From: Tipula vernalis
Taxonomy: Eukaryota > Arthropoda > Insecta > Diptera > Tipulidae
Reading direction: 5' to 3'
DNA: 64,000 bases
Assembly: GCA_958295665.1 (NCBI GenBank)
Contig: OY282558.1
Span: 31,703,045-31,767,044 of the forward strand
Within the stretch, counting starts at the first letter, position 1. Each line of letters opens with the position of its first letter. A program made the position numbers and the translations under genes. Below are positions 24,880-38,143 of this stretch, in pieces. The notes under the pieces are model-generated. The model was not told where the DNA came from. It saw only the letters and a program-made list of their open reading frames with translations, and did no database searches.

Positions 24880-25130
24880 TAACATGAATACTATATTTGA
24901 TGATTCATCAAAAGACTCATCAACATAAATGGACACAAAATGATTAGTAAACCAATTACAAATGTTATTTGCTTCAGTAACTTCAATTGCGCCTAGTTTC
25001 ATTCATGATGGATATAAAGGTCTAGTTGTAAGAGACTGAGTATAGCTCCAGATTAACTTGGGATTCTGTTTTAAGAATTTAATAAAATTAAATTATGCTG
25101 TGCAAGCATAGGTCATTTGACTTGCATATA
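24880..25130 (-). pseudogene. LINE ORF2 fragment upstream of the RT core
   Basis: Minus-strand reading gives KFLKQNPKLIWSYTQSLTTR, then KLGAIEVTEANNICNWFTNH and FVSIYVDESFDE. This is the linker between endonuclease and RT typical of Jockey/CR1 LINEs (a Trp-rich 'K..P..IW' segment followed by '...A..F..FF.S.Y'). One stop interrupts it. Likely the 5' continuation of the RT fragment at 23537-23700. Confidence 0.55.
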
Positions 25131-26237
25131 GTTGTAATATATTTCCGCAAGAAGCTTAAAGCAATTTGAGCATTTGTAAGCTCATCAATTTATATTTTTA
25201 TATTTGTTATTGTAATCGATGAAATAATTTTGTATATAAACCATAAATTATTAAATGAAATATAGTAAGAATATAGCTATCAAAATAACTACTTTCGATT
25301 AGCCCCGTCCAACGGTAAGCAGAAAGTAAGTTTTCAACAAAATAAAAAATTAATTTCTCTGGCTATGTGGTATTTATAGAGCGGCAGTGTAGTTTATATA
25401 AGAAAATAAAATAAAAATTATTAAATTTCCTATATCTACAATAATAAAAACACCAAACGCGCTGATATTTTTCATTTTAATATTTATTTTGGGTCATAAA
25501 ACTCCTCTCAAATGTATTGTTAAGTTGAAATAAGCCTCGGTTTGAATTGAACTATTGAATAAGTCAAATAAGCCGACTTATTTGAAATAAGTCGCGAATT
25601 AGACCTCACTCAGCCTTAGTTATAAGAAAATGTATTACAGTTTATGTTTCACAATTTTCATTTACAGTTTATGTGAATAATATTATTGAAAAAAAGATCA
25701 AATCATAAACGTCAAAAGTAGTACACAATATTATGGTATGGAACAATTTTAACACAATAATACAGTGTAGTAGTATACTAATTAATCACTAATTAATCAT
25801 TCCGTCAAACACTCAACCATCACAATAAACTAGACTTGTCTATAATGTGAACCCTATTTTCTCACAAAATCAATAGAACTTGTATATCCTTACAACAGAT
25901 TTAAAATAAGTTCAAAACAACAATTATGTAAAATGTTGCATAAATTATTTGAATTTATATGCTAGGCAAGATGTACAATTAAAGAAAATGTATAGCCCCA
26001 AAGATTTGGCTGAAAAATGATTAGATTTGCGAGTACCATTTTCCATACGGGACTTCAAAATTTTCCTTGGAAAAAGTGACCGGAAATTGATGTAATATAA
26101 TATGTAATTTGATTTGTTTTGGTTTTATCGAATAAACATGCATTGACATAATAATAATCGAATTCACATCAAAATAAATTTTTTGTTCTTATTATCGAGA
26201 ATATAAAACGTTGAGGTAGTACGTATTACACCGCATC
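25131..26237. other. AT-rich spacer
   Basis: No recognised coding, RNA or repeat feature. A direct TAAGTCG/ATAAGCCG-rich patch near 25560-25600 is short and unremarkable. Confidence 0.45.
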
Positions 26238-27360
26238 CCCAACGAAATACTTTTTACTTTTCCCTTACAGGATTATATGTATTTCTAATATATCGAACAA
26301 AAATGTTTGTTAGTTATGTTGAAAACTAGTAATAACCCATCAAAAATGACGGGCGTTTTTCGTAAGTTTTTTGTATGGATCTTGATCGCCGAACCTGTTC
26401 AGAAACTTGTGCTCTCCATTTTTTTGTCGCTCACAGTTCATCCGCAACTTACGTGTTTCTACAGTTCTAAGATTTATTCTATACAGAAAAAACAACAGAA
26501 CGATACATTCTTCTTATCACTCTTCACTAAAAAAACGTTCCCTTTTATATGATGAAAAAAGATTTTCCAAATCCACTTGAACTCGAAATAGAAAAATTAT
26601 CTACAAAAAGTGATTTTAAATTATTCTTTCTGCCATTTGCGCTACATTTCATGACTGGATTTGGCCACCTCAACGATGCCCCTCAAAACAGTTCGATCTA
26701 CGATAAGACAAAGTGACCGGCCATGTTGAAGTACTTTTCAACGTTGTTCATTCGTCAAGTAGGCGGTCCCCCGCGAGATCCTACTGTCATTGAGGCCGAT
26801 TCCTAGGCATATGTCGTATCATCATACCATCTTAATATCATACCGTCAAACCATCACACCATCATACGATTTTAAAATCATAGCATCATCATTATACAAT
26901 CAAATTATACCATCTTACCATAATACCATCACACCATAATAGCATCGTACCATAATATTATAATACAATCATACCATCATACTATCAAACCATCACTACA
27001 TCATATGATCATACCATCATACCAACATTCGATCTTACCATCGTAGCAGCATACCATCATGCTATAATAACGCCATTCCATCTTACTATCACACCATAAA
27101 ACCAACATACCATCACATTATACCATCATAGCATCATACCATAATTCTATCATGCCACCAAACCGTCATCATAAAATTAGACAATTTTCCCATCAGATCA
27201 TACCATTATACATCTATAACATAAATCCATCACACCGTGATACCATTATACCAGCCCATCAGTATAGCAACATACAATCATACCAACATACCATCAAACC
27301 ATCGTACCATCGTTCCATCGTACCGTTATACCATCACACGATTAAACCATTTTAAGATTG
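26238..27360 (+). repeat. Dispersed repeat with ATACCATC minisatellite (26816-27355)
   Basis: It starts with the 37-base motif shared with 104-140, continues through unassigned sequence, and ends in 540 bp of degenerate ATACCATC units. Together with the copy at 104-722 it suggests an element family in which this minisatellite is an internal, variable-length part. The open frames inside (for example from 26307) show no family signature. Confidence 0.55.
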
Positions 27361-27479
27361 TTTGGAAATCTAATTTTTTCTTGGATTCCCAGCCAAATTA
27401 TTCTTTACTTAAATTTGAAATACATATGAAATTTCTCACTGTATTGTTTAAAGGGTCAGCATGTCTGTGTTTTTAGATT

Positions 27480-29900
27480 TTTAAGCCGAACATCGAACCA
27501 CGAAGGGTTAATATTTGGTGCTTTGTTGTAAATTGGTAAATGAATTTCAATGCCTTGAAGTATGATCTCTTAAAATATGTCGACATTTTCATTCAAATGC
27601 TTTGCACTTAGAATTTCATCACAATTCATTGCTTCTATTGAATTTGAAGCCCAGCGGCTTACACTCAGTAATACAATAACATACAACATCCAAAGATTTA
27701 TGGTGATATCTTTTGCAATAAATGGATTGAGTTACTCAGCTGTTTTAAATGCATCTACTTCACTATTGAAGACATCACCTAAAAACCAACCCAGATTATA
27801 AGTAATGGCATTAATTTTTTAGCAGCAGACAAATGAAATTCCGAGTTAAATTTCGCAATTTTTTTCATAAACGCGCTATCTGACGCTTTTTCGCCAAATT
27901 TAGAAAAAGATGTTTAGCTAAAATTGCACGTAAACCATTATTATTAAAAGAGGTATTCCAGTCACAAATTTTTGGACTGGAAGTCCTTTTGGTAGGTTTG
28001 CTTCTATTTCCAGAAATTGTTTGGAAGGAAGATTTAATTTTCAAATATTCTAGACTGGAAATCAGCATTATTCAGGATAGTTTGAAACCGTTTCCGACGT
28101 ACTCATACTCTTTACGAACCATAACGTTAATTTCACTTTTTCCAACAATTTTACCTGGGACTCCCTTTTAGTTGTTTGACTGTTTCTCCTTTTCGAATAG
28201 AATTTCAATCAAAAATCCAAAAAGAATCTTAGTCAAAAATTTTTTGACTTGAATGTCTATTTAGTTTTTTGATTGAACTACCTTCTGAAAGACATTTCGG
28301 ACTAAAAATATTTTGAGTGAGTTACTTTTTAATTTTTAGCCGAAACTCTTTTTTTTAGGGCACTTCAGTCAAAAAAATTGTAGCTAAAGTACCTTTGAAG
28401 AAGGTTGTTTAGTCCCAATAAACGAAGGGTAATTCTTTGAAAGTGTTTTTTCGCCGAGACACATTTTTTTTTTTGACTGACGTTCCTTTTTAAATGAAGT
28501 TTTAGTCATAACTTAAGATCAATACAGCCACTAAAATACGGTCATAGGTTATTTGCTCAACTGAAATAACTGATGATCATGACATCAAGCGTCTTCGCAG
28601 CTTATTCGTTTTGGTATCCCAGACCATGCGTTAAAATTATTTAAAATAATTTCTTGCAACTGTTTCATTCAACAGTAAAAGCCCGTCTAATTGTTTCGAC
28701 CACGCTTGGCTAATTGCTATCAGGGCCGGCCTTCTCTTTGAAGATACTTAGGTACAAATAATTTTTACTACAAAACATATCAAAGACCCACGTAAATTGA
28801 AAATTGTTTCTTTCACATGCTTTCCACACTAAAGAGTCAGGTGGGTAACTAAATCTGCAAAATACTCTGTAAATCAATAGAACTTAGCATTTAATGAACA
28901 TAAAAACTAAGATTGATAAATACGTCTAGCAATAGGTTTTAAGCGTACCTCTAACAATAGGTTTTGAGACCTGTAATTCTAGACGGTAAATTATTTTCTC
29001 TCTTTAAATCGGCTTATATAAGAGAAATGATTGAATTCCTAAATTCGAAGTCGTTTTGTAAATTTCCATTTAAAATTGTATTAATTTAGCGATATCAAAT
29101 TGTATTCAAGTGAAATTAATTATTAACTAGTTATTCCACCCTGTACATTTTGACGCAATAATAAAATTAGTTAATGTATGTACTATGTGGGAATTCAAGT
29201 AGCGTTGTTGGATTAAAACCAATGTTAAAAATGACAACATTTTGTGAGAATAATTTGGAAAGGTATTAAAACAATTGACTGTCAAAGCCAAACAAAATTA
29301 ATTAAATACCCAAATCGATTCTATCTAACGTTTCTCATTCTTTCTTTACATAAAACAAAAATTACGTCCCATTTTCTTTCGAAGCTACCTCAACATTTAC
29401 CCATATGTGTAAATTACATAACATCAAATATTGAATCATACACCAAATTACCATATAGTGTCATTGTCAATAATCTTTCTTCAACACACAATTAGTATAG
29501 ACAAACATCTAAACACAAAAAAAAACTATTCGTCTAAATTTCGTTTTGCATTCAAAATTATTAAAGCTCGTTGCAAAGTAAAATTCCCCTCTACTCAGGC
29601 ATGTATAAGAAAAATATTCATGTGACCCTCCCCCCTACTTTCACAACATACACTAATCACATTAATAAAGTTAACCATTTGCCATCGAATCGTGTATAAC
29701 TATTATACAAAACGATTTGTTGTATGCGACGCGGTATTGGGTTAAATGCAAACATTTCACTTTGGTTTGTTGAATTAATAAATGTGTTTATACGAGTATG
29801 TATGTACATATTTAAGTTGAGAGGAGAGACTTTGATTTAAAATAACATTTTTTTATTTTTTTTTTTTTATTTTTATTTCTTTCGTAAAGTGTAACTCCTG
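27480..29900. other. 2.4 kb without recognisable gene
   Basis: Open frames at 27577-27801 (plus) and 27865-28068 (minus) show no recognisable motif. 28180-28520 is T-rich with recurring AGTCAAAAA. No firm feature. Confidence 0.4.
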
Positions 29901-29925
29901 AGTTCTACTTTTTCTTAATAACAAA

Positions 29926-30382
29926 TCAGTTAAAGAAAAGTGCTCTAAAGCGTAGCACTTAAAACAGAAAAGCTTTGTAGCACAGAGTGGTGAATTTTTT
30001 CTAAATAAATAAAAAAAAAAAGTTTTAAACTATATTTAAGTCTATTTTCTTTAACTTTTTTTGTTCTTCTTATCTTCTAAACTATAATTGTACGTATAAC
30101 AACAACAAAAAAAAAATCTATAAATAGTCACCTCTCTAAAATTATGTGTTAATTTCTTTAAATGTGCAAAGGATAATTTGTGGTAAATTTTTTTTTATGT
30201 GCCAAAATTTGTGAATTTTTTTTTTAAATTTTTATAAAGAAATAAAATCTTATGCAAAATTTGGAAATATATTTTATAAAGTGAAAATTGTTGTAAAGTG
30301 TAAAGTGATTTTGTTACTGTACAAAAAAAAGGATATTTTTTGGTCTATATAACACAATTAAAAATTCGTAAATCTCAGGACC
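29926..30382 (+). promoter_or_regulatory. Probable 5' leader of the signal-peptide gene
   Basis: ATCAGTT at 29925-29931 matches the arthropod initiator TCAGTY. It is followed by about 450 bp of A/T-rich leader with repeated AAAGTG segments (for example TAAAGTGTAAAGTGATTTTG near 30295), which is usual in fly 5' UTRs, and then by the good start context CAGGACCATGG at 30377-30387. No TATA box is seen at the right distance. The start site is inferred. Confidence 0.35.
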
Positions 30383-30446
30383 ATGGGGATATCAACAAGA
30401 GGAATACTTTGGTTACTAGCGATATGTTTGATAACAATTAATTCAG
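30383..30446 (+). CDS. First coding exon encoding a signal peptide
   Basis: ATG at 30383 in the context GGACCATGG opens a frame of 21 codons starting MGISTRGILW, with a hydrophobic core LWLLAICLITI and a small-residue end (NSG). It runs into TTCAG|GTAAATTG, a good splice donor, splitting codon 22 after its first base (phase 1). A short basic N-terminus, hydrophobic core and small residues at the exon edge are the layout of a secretory signal peptide. Phase-1 introns just after the signal peptide are typical of extracellular modular proteins such as immunoglobulin-domain cell-surface receptors, which in flies often have very long first introns. The rest of the protein is not certain. A candidate partner exon is at 37972, and more exons may lie beyond the window. 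I cannot name the gene. Confidence 0.6.
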
Positions 30447-33400
30447 GTAAATTGACAAATCGATATAACATTTCTTAATTTAATTAATAAAAAACTCCAA
30501 GTAATTATAAAAATAAAATAAAAATCCTATGCTCTAGTAACAACACGTATGTAAGAAATTTTCTATTTTTTACGTACGTACGCTAAGGTGAAATTTACTT
30601 TATTTATAAATACAGCAAGAGTAGTAAAATAATAATAAATAGTTTTATGTGAATATGATTGGTTTGTTGATTTTATTTTTTGGAAGTTTTTTGTGATTCG
30701 AAACTTTACATATTAAAAATAAAACACTTAATTAAATTATTCCGGTTGAAGTGTAACAGTTATATGGCACCAATTGCAGCATGCCAATTTATATTTGCGT
30801 TCACGTTTATTATTGTTGATGGCAAATAAAAGCGAAAGTGAAATATAATCACGGTACACCTTTCGTTGATTCTAAAACTATATTCTATGTCCAACTATAA
30901 GCTCACGCTAAAATTAGCTAATTGATATAATAAAACATTATCAAGGTTGTTCATACAAAATTCTATCGATTTATGATAAATTGGCCTAACATTCACCACG
31001 ATTTATTAAACAATTGATTTTAACGAGATGTGCTAATAGAATGCTAAAATCCGAATTTGAGTTAATTAAGTGAATGGTGTGTAAAAACAAATCGTTTTTA
31101 TTTTTATTTTCCTACAGTTAATTTTGAACCGAGTTATTAAACATTTTATTATGTCCGGAACAATTTATTTTGTGCGTAGTCATGTAATTTGCGATACCAA
31201 TTTGTACACGCTCTGAATTTTTTGTTAACGTTTTTTTTTGTCTTTTGGGACTTTGATTATTATTTTGAATAATCAGATGTATAAATTATTATCTAACAAA
31301 AAAACTAAAAGTTTAAATATTAAGTTGAAATATTAAAAAAAACAAGTTCGATTTATGTCGGCTGACTAGTTTTTAAAAAGGCCTTACTTGTTATAAATTA
31401 TTAATAAAAAAAACAATTTAAAACCCACAGTTTAATGTGAGCTTAATATATCAAGCAAATTTTAAACGATTTTAATTCTCTTAATAAAATTATAAAATGA
31501 AGTCTTTCATAAGCGACGAACCCGATTTTAGTGTTTTAAAAATTTTAAGCAAAATTTAGGCATCTTTGAAACTAGAAACCAAAAATGGATTAATAAAGCT
31601 TTATTTATTTGCAAAAATTTTAATTTCGTAAAATTAAATATTTTCGAAATCAGTTGAAACTTTATTTTTTCAAGTGGTTTTTGATACGAATTTTGAATTT
31701 TAAAAATTGAGATGGGTTTAAAAATTTTCCGTGTCAAATTTTTATGTAAAAATTCAATCTTAACGCTATTTGCTTTGTAATTCTCTAAAATTACATATTT
31801 TAATTGGTTTTTTGAATTCAATTTTAGAAATTTAATTCAAATTTTAAAATTTTAATGCAAATTAAAATTGAAAATACCTTTAAAAAGAAATTTGATGTTT
31901 TATATAAGACAAACTAATTAATTTGTCAAGGCAAGCTGGCCAGCCGTTCAATATTTTTAAAACATTCAGGATGAAGAGGAAACATTTTAGTGATTACTGC
32001 GATCTGTTGTACATCTGTTTTCGAAACCAAATTTTTAACTCGGCCTTCTTCCGTTTGGTTTCAAATCTGACTATATTAGACTTAGATAATTCTAGTAAAT
32101 TTTGCTAGTTAGTTTTAACACAACAACTATGTTCCTAGTATCTTATCCTACTCTGCTCATCGATAATTTTCCACCACTTCTATAATCTCATGAGAATTTT
32201 TCATTAACCTGCTAATTCTGTGAAATTTGTAAGATTATTGGCAATTTATTTCTTCTGGTGTCCCAACATTTCTTAGATCTATTCCACTATTTTTCATTTT
32301 CAAAGTAGCTTTTGAACTTTACATTTAAGATTTTCAGTCCTTCAGACGTCGCCAAAATCAAAAGAGATTACATGTTTTGGCTGAATACATCAGCAACAGT
32401 TTCCTATAACGTCAGAATTCTTTAAAACTCTAAAAAACTATGGTTTTGGCTTAAAACCGCTAAAGCTTTACAACCCTATACATATATATCGTAATTCTAA
32501 TGTATTTTGTTCAACAAAGACTTACATAAAATTGTGACAACATTTTTATAGTTTCCTGTACCTATCATTACCAAGAGGATATTTTTTCTAATTTCAATAT
32601 TTCAATGTTTCATTAAACCTTAATTAGCGCAATAAGGCATAATCTTAAGTTTTGAACCCTGCTTACTTTCCCAAGTAAACATAAAACAAACATTTTTATC
32701 GGCACTGACTAGTGATCGAATTTGAATGCCTCATATCGCTTCATGTCTTGAACTATTAATTATTTTAGTTATTTCCTTGAGGCCTTGTTACTGATATGCG
32801 GTACATTCGACAATGTCTCTTAGACTTGTTTCATTTCAAATTTGTATGATTAAGGTTCCATCATGAGGACGCATTATTTTCTAGAAGTTAATCCTAAATT
32901 AGATAAAGAAAATACGATCACTTAAATAAAAACTTCACTAGCTTCATAACGCTTATGAAGTTTTATACCGTTTATTGGATTGTTAAAACTTGTATGTATT
33001 GCGTTAACATTTTCAAAAGAAAGTGCAATTCTTAAGATTTTCAACAAAAGTCCTAAACCATTAAGAAACCCTATTTCTTTATTACAATTATTGTAAATTA
33101 ACCACATGAGTCCCATTAGTTTTTCAAATCGTTTATGTCTTTAAAGTAATGATTTAGGACTCTTGTCTAAATAAATGTCACTAGATTTAGTTGTTTATTA
33201 ATTCTGTAGTTTTTGTGGGCCTTATTCTAATTTGGGATAAACTTCACAAGCGTAATATTTTATATATCAAAAACCACTTTTATTTTTAAATCATAGCTTA
33301 ACGTGAGCTAATTTTAAACATTTTTAGTATTTTGAATAAAATTATTTAATTGAAGTCTTTCATAAGCGACGAACCTGACTTAAGTATTTTATTATATTTT

Positions 33401-34904
33401 AATTTAGACACCGGTTTGGTTTGCATCTCTATTGGCTAGAAACAAAATGTTTCAATAAATTATAATTTTTTAGGACTTTCAGATAATCGGTTAACAGATT
33501 AATAATTAGCTTTTTAGCAATAGAGAATTAAGAGTTGTGTATTATTATTACACTGAAATTTAAACAAGTAAAGAGATTATAATTGAATAGTGCTAATTAG
33601 TATTCACGGTTACTTGAACCATCTTAATATTTTACACAATCTACACAATCTTGTCAAAAAATTACATAAACAAAAAAAATTATGTCGCAGAAAGTTAAAG
33701 AAAATAATTTTATAATTCATGGAACCGAATAATTTGGTTAAATATGTTGCATTTTATTTATAAAGCAAACTCGCGCATTTTCACAATAAAACGGCCTCGT
33801 CCAATTATATAAAATGACAGGTTGCACCACCAAAAAATCTATGCGCCTGTCACCATGATAAATCATTAGTACGCATTTATGTTGTAAAAACCGTTTTAAA
33901 TTAACATAAAACCTCTGACTAATGTAAATCAGCCGTTTAGATAAAGATACGGATTTTCTCTGTAAGTCCATCATCCATTGTTTAAACAAAATATATTATC
34001 AGTCAGTATGTCACATTTGAAATGAAAGCTAAAGTATTAGTTGTGTCCCAAATTCAACGAAACCAAATAAAGTTTCAATTTCAATCTGCGATCATTCATT
34101 TGTAATAGAATTCAACTAAACATCGTCATCATGCTTCTATTGTAATGCAAAATCAAGAAATTCTATTTCAATCAATACTTTCATATACCAACAACATAGA
34201 GAAGAAAATTGAAAAAATAAATTTCTTTTTAACTATTCAAACAGCTTACTTTTAATCTTCATGAATGAATCTTTATATTTTTTTTGTATTTCTCTTTACA
34301 TTTTACATTTCATCTCTTGAAATCCGCGTTTTTTTTTTTTTTGTATACACAAATAATACATAAACATATTTATTTAGCTATGATGATGAAATTATGATGT
34401 GAGGTGAAGATTTTCAAGTTCAATGTCACATAGCAATACGTAATTATGAATATTAAATTGGTCCTACAAAAAACTGAAATGTAACCTACACACGATTTTA
34501 TAATGCATACTTTAATTAAATCTTTGTTAACAGTTTTAAAAGTAAATCTTGTTTATGTGTTTGTATCTATACAGACACACACAGACACAAAAGATGATAA
34601 CCTAGAAAACGAAAATTGTCTTATTTAAAAGTAAAACGGAAAATAAAATAAAAATTTCATTTTCATTTTTTTCCAATCGTGTGCGTTCGACGAGTGTAAA
34701 AATAATACGCGATATGCCGAAAAGAAAACTTGTCTAATTAATATTCAATAAATCACTTAATTTTATGTGTACATACGCTAATAAGAAAGTGAGATAATTT
34801 TCCCTTACACGCGGTGGCGCAAATGCTTTTAATCGAGCAATTAAATTTTAAAGTTAATTTCATTTCGACTGTCATCATTTTGAATTTCATTACTAATTTA
34901 TCAA
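30447..34904 (+). other. Intron sequence with a 24-bp direct duplication
   Basis: Non-coding A/T-rich DNA downstream of the signal-peptide exon. A 24-base identical segment occurs at 31499-31522 and 33352-33375 (core TCTTTCATAAGCGACGAACC). The upstream ~70 bases are also similar between the two (GTGAGCT..., TTTTAAACG, AATAAAATTAT). Short frames at 31528-31821, 32922-33116 and 33738-33989 have no family signature. Confidence 0.5.
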
Positions 34905-34965
34905 TTTTTTTTTTTTTTTTTTTTTTTTCAGGTAAGATTCAGACACAATTAAAAAATCTGTAAGT
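34905..34965 (+). promoter_or_regulatory. Recursive splice (ratchet) site, or 28-nt microexon
   Basis: A run of 24 T (34905-34928) is followed directly by CAG|GTAAGATT, so a strong 3' splice site and a 5' splice site abut at 34931/34932. This is the arrangement of Drosophila zero-length recursive splice sites, which let a long intron be removed in steps. A second donor, GTAAGT, lies at 34960-34965, so 34932-34959 could alternatively be a 28-nt microexon. In the phase delivered by the exon at 30383 that microexon is open (GKIQTQLKN). The two readings are compatible, since a downstream donor can define a transient exon. Confidence 0.6.
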
Positions 34966-37900
34966 TATGTATGTACTTAGCTTATATTATGAAATAATGT
35001 TAAACGAAATTACTCAACAAATTTTAAATATATAATTTGCATATTCACTCTACATAAGGTCACCCCATGTTCCCGTCTACTATGTATAGTTAAAAACATT
35101 CCATTCTAAACTTTAAAATTAGATTATTTTATATCTTTCACTTTTTCAAGTAAAAAAATTCAGCACATATTAAATCGTGTATGTTTACATGACATTGGTT
35201 AAACAACAATGTTTTTTGTATATAAGAACACTTCTAAGAACACTTATAATCTCCATAATATTCCAATCAAACGCCATGCCTTAAATACATCATTAATCAA
35301 ATTCAATATTAAATTCTTGGAGATCTTGGACAAATAATATTCTGTGGGAAAAATAATTAAGTTATTAATATATATATATAAGTACACCACATTCGTGTGT
35401 GCGCGCTGTTTCGATTTTTAATTTTTTAACCACACCCAATTTAAGCGCAAAACTCGAGTCTGTAAACAAAAAAAAAAAAAATACAAACCGCTTTGAAAAG
35501 TAAAGGTAACAAATCTAGTTTATATTCTTAATTGAAGGCCAACTTTATGTTATAATTACAGTTTGATTGATTTTTTTTTACTAGCGTATTGTCATTTCAC
35601 AACTCAAAAGCTAGAAAAGCGCAAAAAATATTTTAAAATTGTTAAAGGTCGCGATTGGTATACACCAAAATACATTTATTATATTCAATGTGACCAAAGT
35701 GTTAATTTCATTATATTTACTTAATGTTAGCTATTTAGTTTATTACCACTGTTTAAAAGGTCAAATTTCATATGGAATGAAAGCGTATCTCTGTATCGCT
35801 GTAAAAGGTTTTATTACAATTTCCTGATTGAAAATTTGGATCGTGATTTTGTCTGATTGATGGAGGGATTTTTTTTTTTGTCTACAAGACCCAAAACATA
35901 AATTTGTTCGAATTGTGAAATGTGTACATAATTTAAAATTTTCTTTGTTTTAACAACTTAATTTTTTATTATGCTGTTGCTAAAAATAGTTTCTTTGTGA
36001 TTCTAATGTCTATGTAGCAGCGGATACGGTCTAATTAATTGAGGATAATTTAATAATATTTTTATGAAACTCTTTAGAGTTGGCTAATTTTGTAACCGTT
36101 CAAATTACTATGCAAATTCAAATTAGAATATAGTTCGCAATGTATATAGTCGTACAACGACTCGGTGATATCATTACATCGCGCTGAATAAATGAAATTT
36201 TTTCTTAAAAAGTGAAACTCTTAACCTCCTATAATTTTCTTCAAAACGATTTACTATCAACAACAACAAGATTTTCTAAATACAAAGAAAAAACACCAAA
36301 CCACTTTCCTTATCGTATATACACATCTATATCTATCTAATACGAATAATAGTAATCATCACCATCATCAATTCGATATAATTAACGATAATTTGTAATG
36401 ATTTTCAATTTTCATTTTTCATTGTAATAAATATCTTATGACGTGCTCGGGAACTCATCTCATCATCATATTTATTTACACAAAACTGTTTAAATACACA
36501 CTGACTAAAATCCATTGCAACATACTTATATAGAGACGCAACCGACCAAAATGAAATTTTGAACAAGATTCCCCAGTAACCTCAATCTAGAGAGAGAGAA
36601 ATAAAAATACAAATCAAAAACTGTAAAGTGTTTCGTGTGTTTCTTCTTCTTTTTCGTATTATTATGTATAAAGAAATCTTATAGACGTTTTTATATCTTA
36701 TTTGGTCGTGTTGTTTTATCGAAAATTGGTACTATAAAACACATTTTTCATATCGATATAATCGGTAATTTATGAACGGATGTCTTAACCCAAGCGCGCT
36801 TCGTGAAAGTTCAAAAATGTCATCAAACTTTGGCTGCATATTAAACGAAAGGTAATAGTAGGTAATTCCATTTGCATAAAACTCATATCAACTGGTTAAT
36901 CCTGATTGAAGCGTATAATTAATCAGTTTATTGAACTTTTCATGTTTAAATGCTGATTAAAATAGCAGGGAGAAATAAATGATCCATAAAAAAACTGTGC
37001 ACATCGATTGTCTCCAAAAACGTGAAATACTTGTCTGGTTGGAATATTATATTATCGTTTTTTTTTTTGTGTTTGGTTTGGCAAGAAACGAGTTTTAAAT
37101 TATTATTCATAATACGGATTGAATTGGATAAGCGACCGGGAGAACTACTTTTTATTTAAAATTTGCTTAAGGGGATGAGTAAGACAATAATATGTTAATT
37201 GCGGTTCTATTTAGATAATTAATATGCGTTAATCAGTAATTGGAAGTACAGATGACGTCACAGCCAAACCGAGTTATAAATTTTATTGATTATTTCAAAC
37301 CTGAAGTTTATGCAAAGTTCAGTTTTACAGCAGGAATCGAGTAGTTCATATTGAAATATGGTTTGATTTGTAAGTTGTACTATAATTTCTTGAAGTCTTG
37401 CTTTCCATCTTGATAGTAGAATATACGCCATCAGAATTTAATCAGCCTTTCTCAACAATGTGGGTTTACCATTTGCGTATTACAATGAAACTTAATAAAA
37501 TTGGGTGCAGTAGTCGATCTTCTGAAAGTACCATATGGTACTTAGTCGACTTATGTACTGTTTTTTTCTGGATTCACATTAACTTCAACAAAGTCCGCGA
37601 AGTTGAAAGTGAGAAAGATTCAGGTTTGGCTCGAAACCCTCTTTTTGAGAGTTTTTATATTTAAACACTTAAGTCACTTTCGTTTACAAAAAAAACAGAT
37701 AGTTTCTCTGGAAAATGTCTTTATCTATGCATGTGTCTATAGATGTCTGTGTATTCTCTAACTCAAAAATCAACACCTCTACTACAGTTATACAATTTTG
37801 GATTTAGATGTTATATTATGTGGAGATGTGTAATTTCTATTTTGGTTATGACCGTATAAAGGAATCTTGAAGCTTCCATACTATCTTTTTTAAAACTGAC

Positions 37901-37971
37901 ATAAGTAATGATGTAACTTCTATTAGACCAAGCTTAAGAATCTTGAAACATTTACATTTATTCTTGTATAG
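34966..37971. other. Intron or intergenic AT-rich sequence
   Basis: A short AT dinucleotide run near 35371-35383 and an A-run near 35468. The 88-codon frame at 37398-37664 has a plausible amino-acid mix but no recognisable motif. No firm feature. Confidence 0.4.
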
Positions 37972-38135
37972 GAACGTCCGGTGTTCGCATCAACAGAAAA
38001 CCTCTAAATTTTTTTCTCAAACAGGCACCCGTTTGCACATACATAAATGGAGTCGCTGCTGGTCTTGCAAAGAGGTTGATGAAGTACACCAATTTACCTG
38101 TGGAACTTTCTTTATATTTAACTAGATGTCAATAA
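37972..38135 (+). CDS. Candidate terminal coding exon
   Basis: Preceded by TTATTCTTGTATAG, a serviceable 3' splice site. Spliced in phase 1 from the 30383 exon it reads on through GTSGVRINRKPLNFFLK and YINGVAAGLAKRLMKYTNLP to TAA at 38133-38135 (75 residues in all, two cysteines after the signal peptide). If the 28-nt microexon at 34932 were included, the other frame is also open, to TAG at 38123-38125, and gives a different 81-residue product with four cysteines after the signal peptide. The first frame's basic/hydrophobic mix looks coding, but I do not recognise the family. It might instead be the last exon of another gene or an old transposon remnant. It ends 70 bp before a LINE poly-A tract. 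Confidence 0.35.
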
Positions 38136-38143
38136 TGTGTTAT

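Noticed and set aside
20838..27355. Tandem arrays as CRISPR
   Set aside because: There are no unique spacers of constant length, no cas genes, and the genome is eukaryotic.
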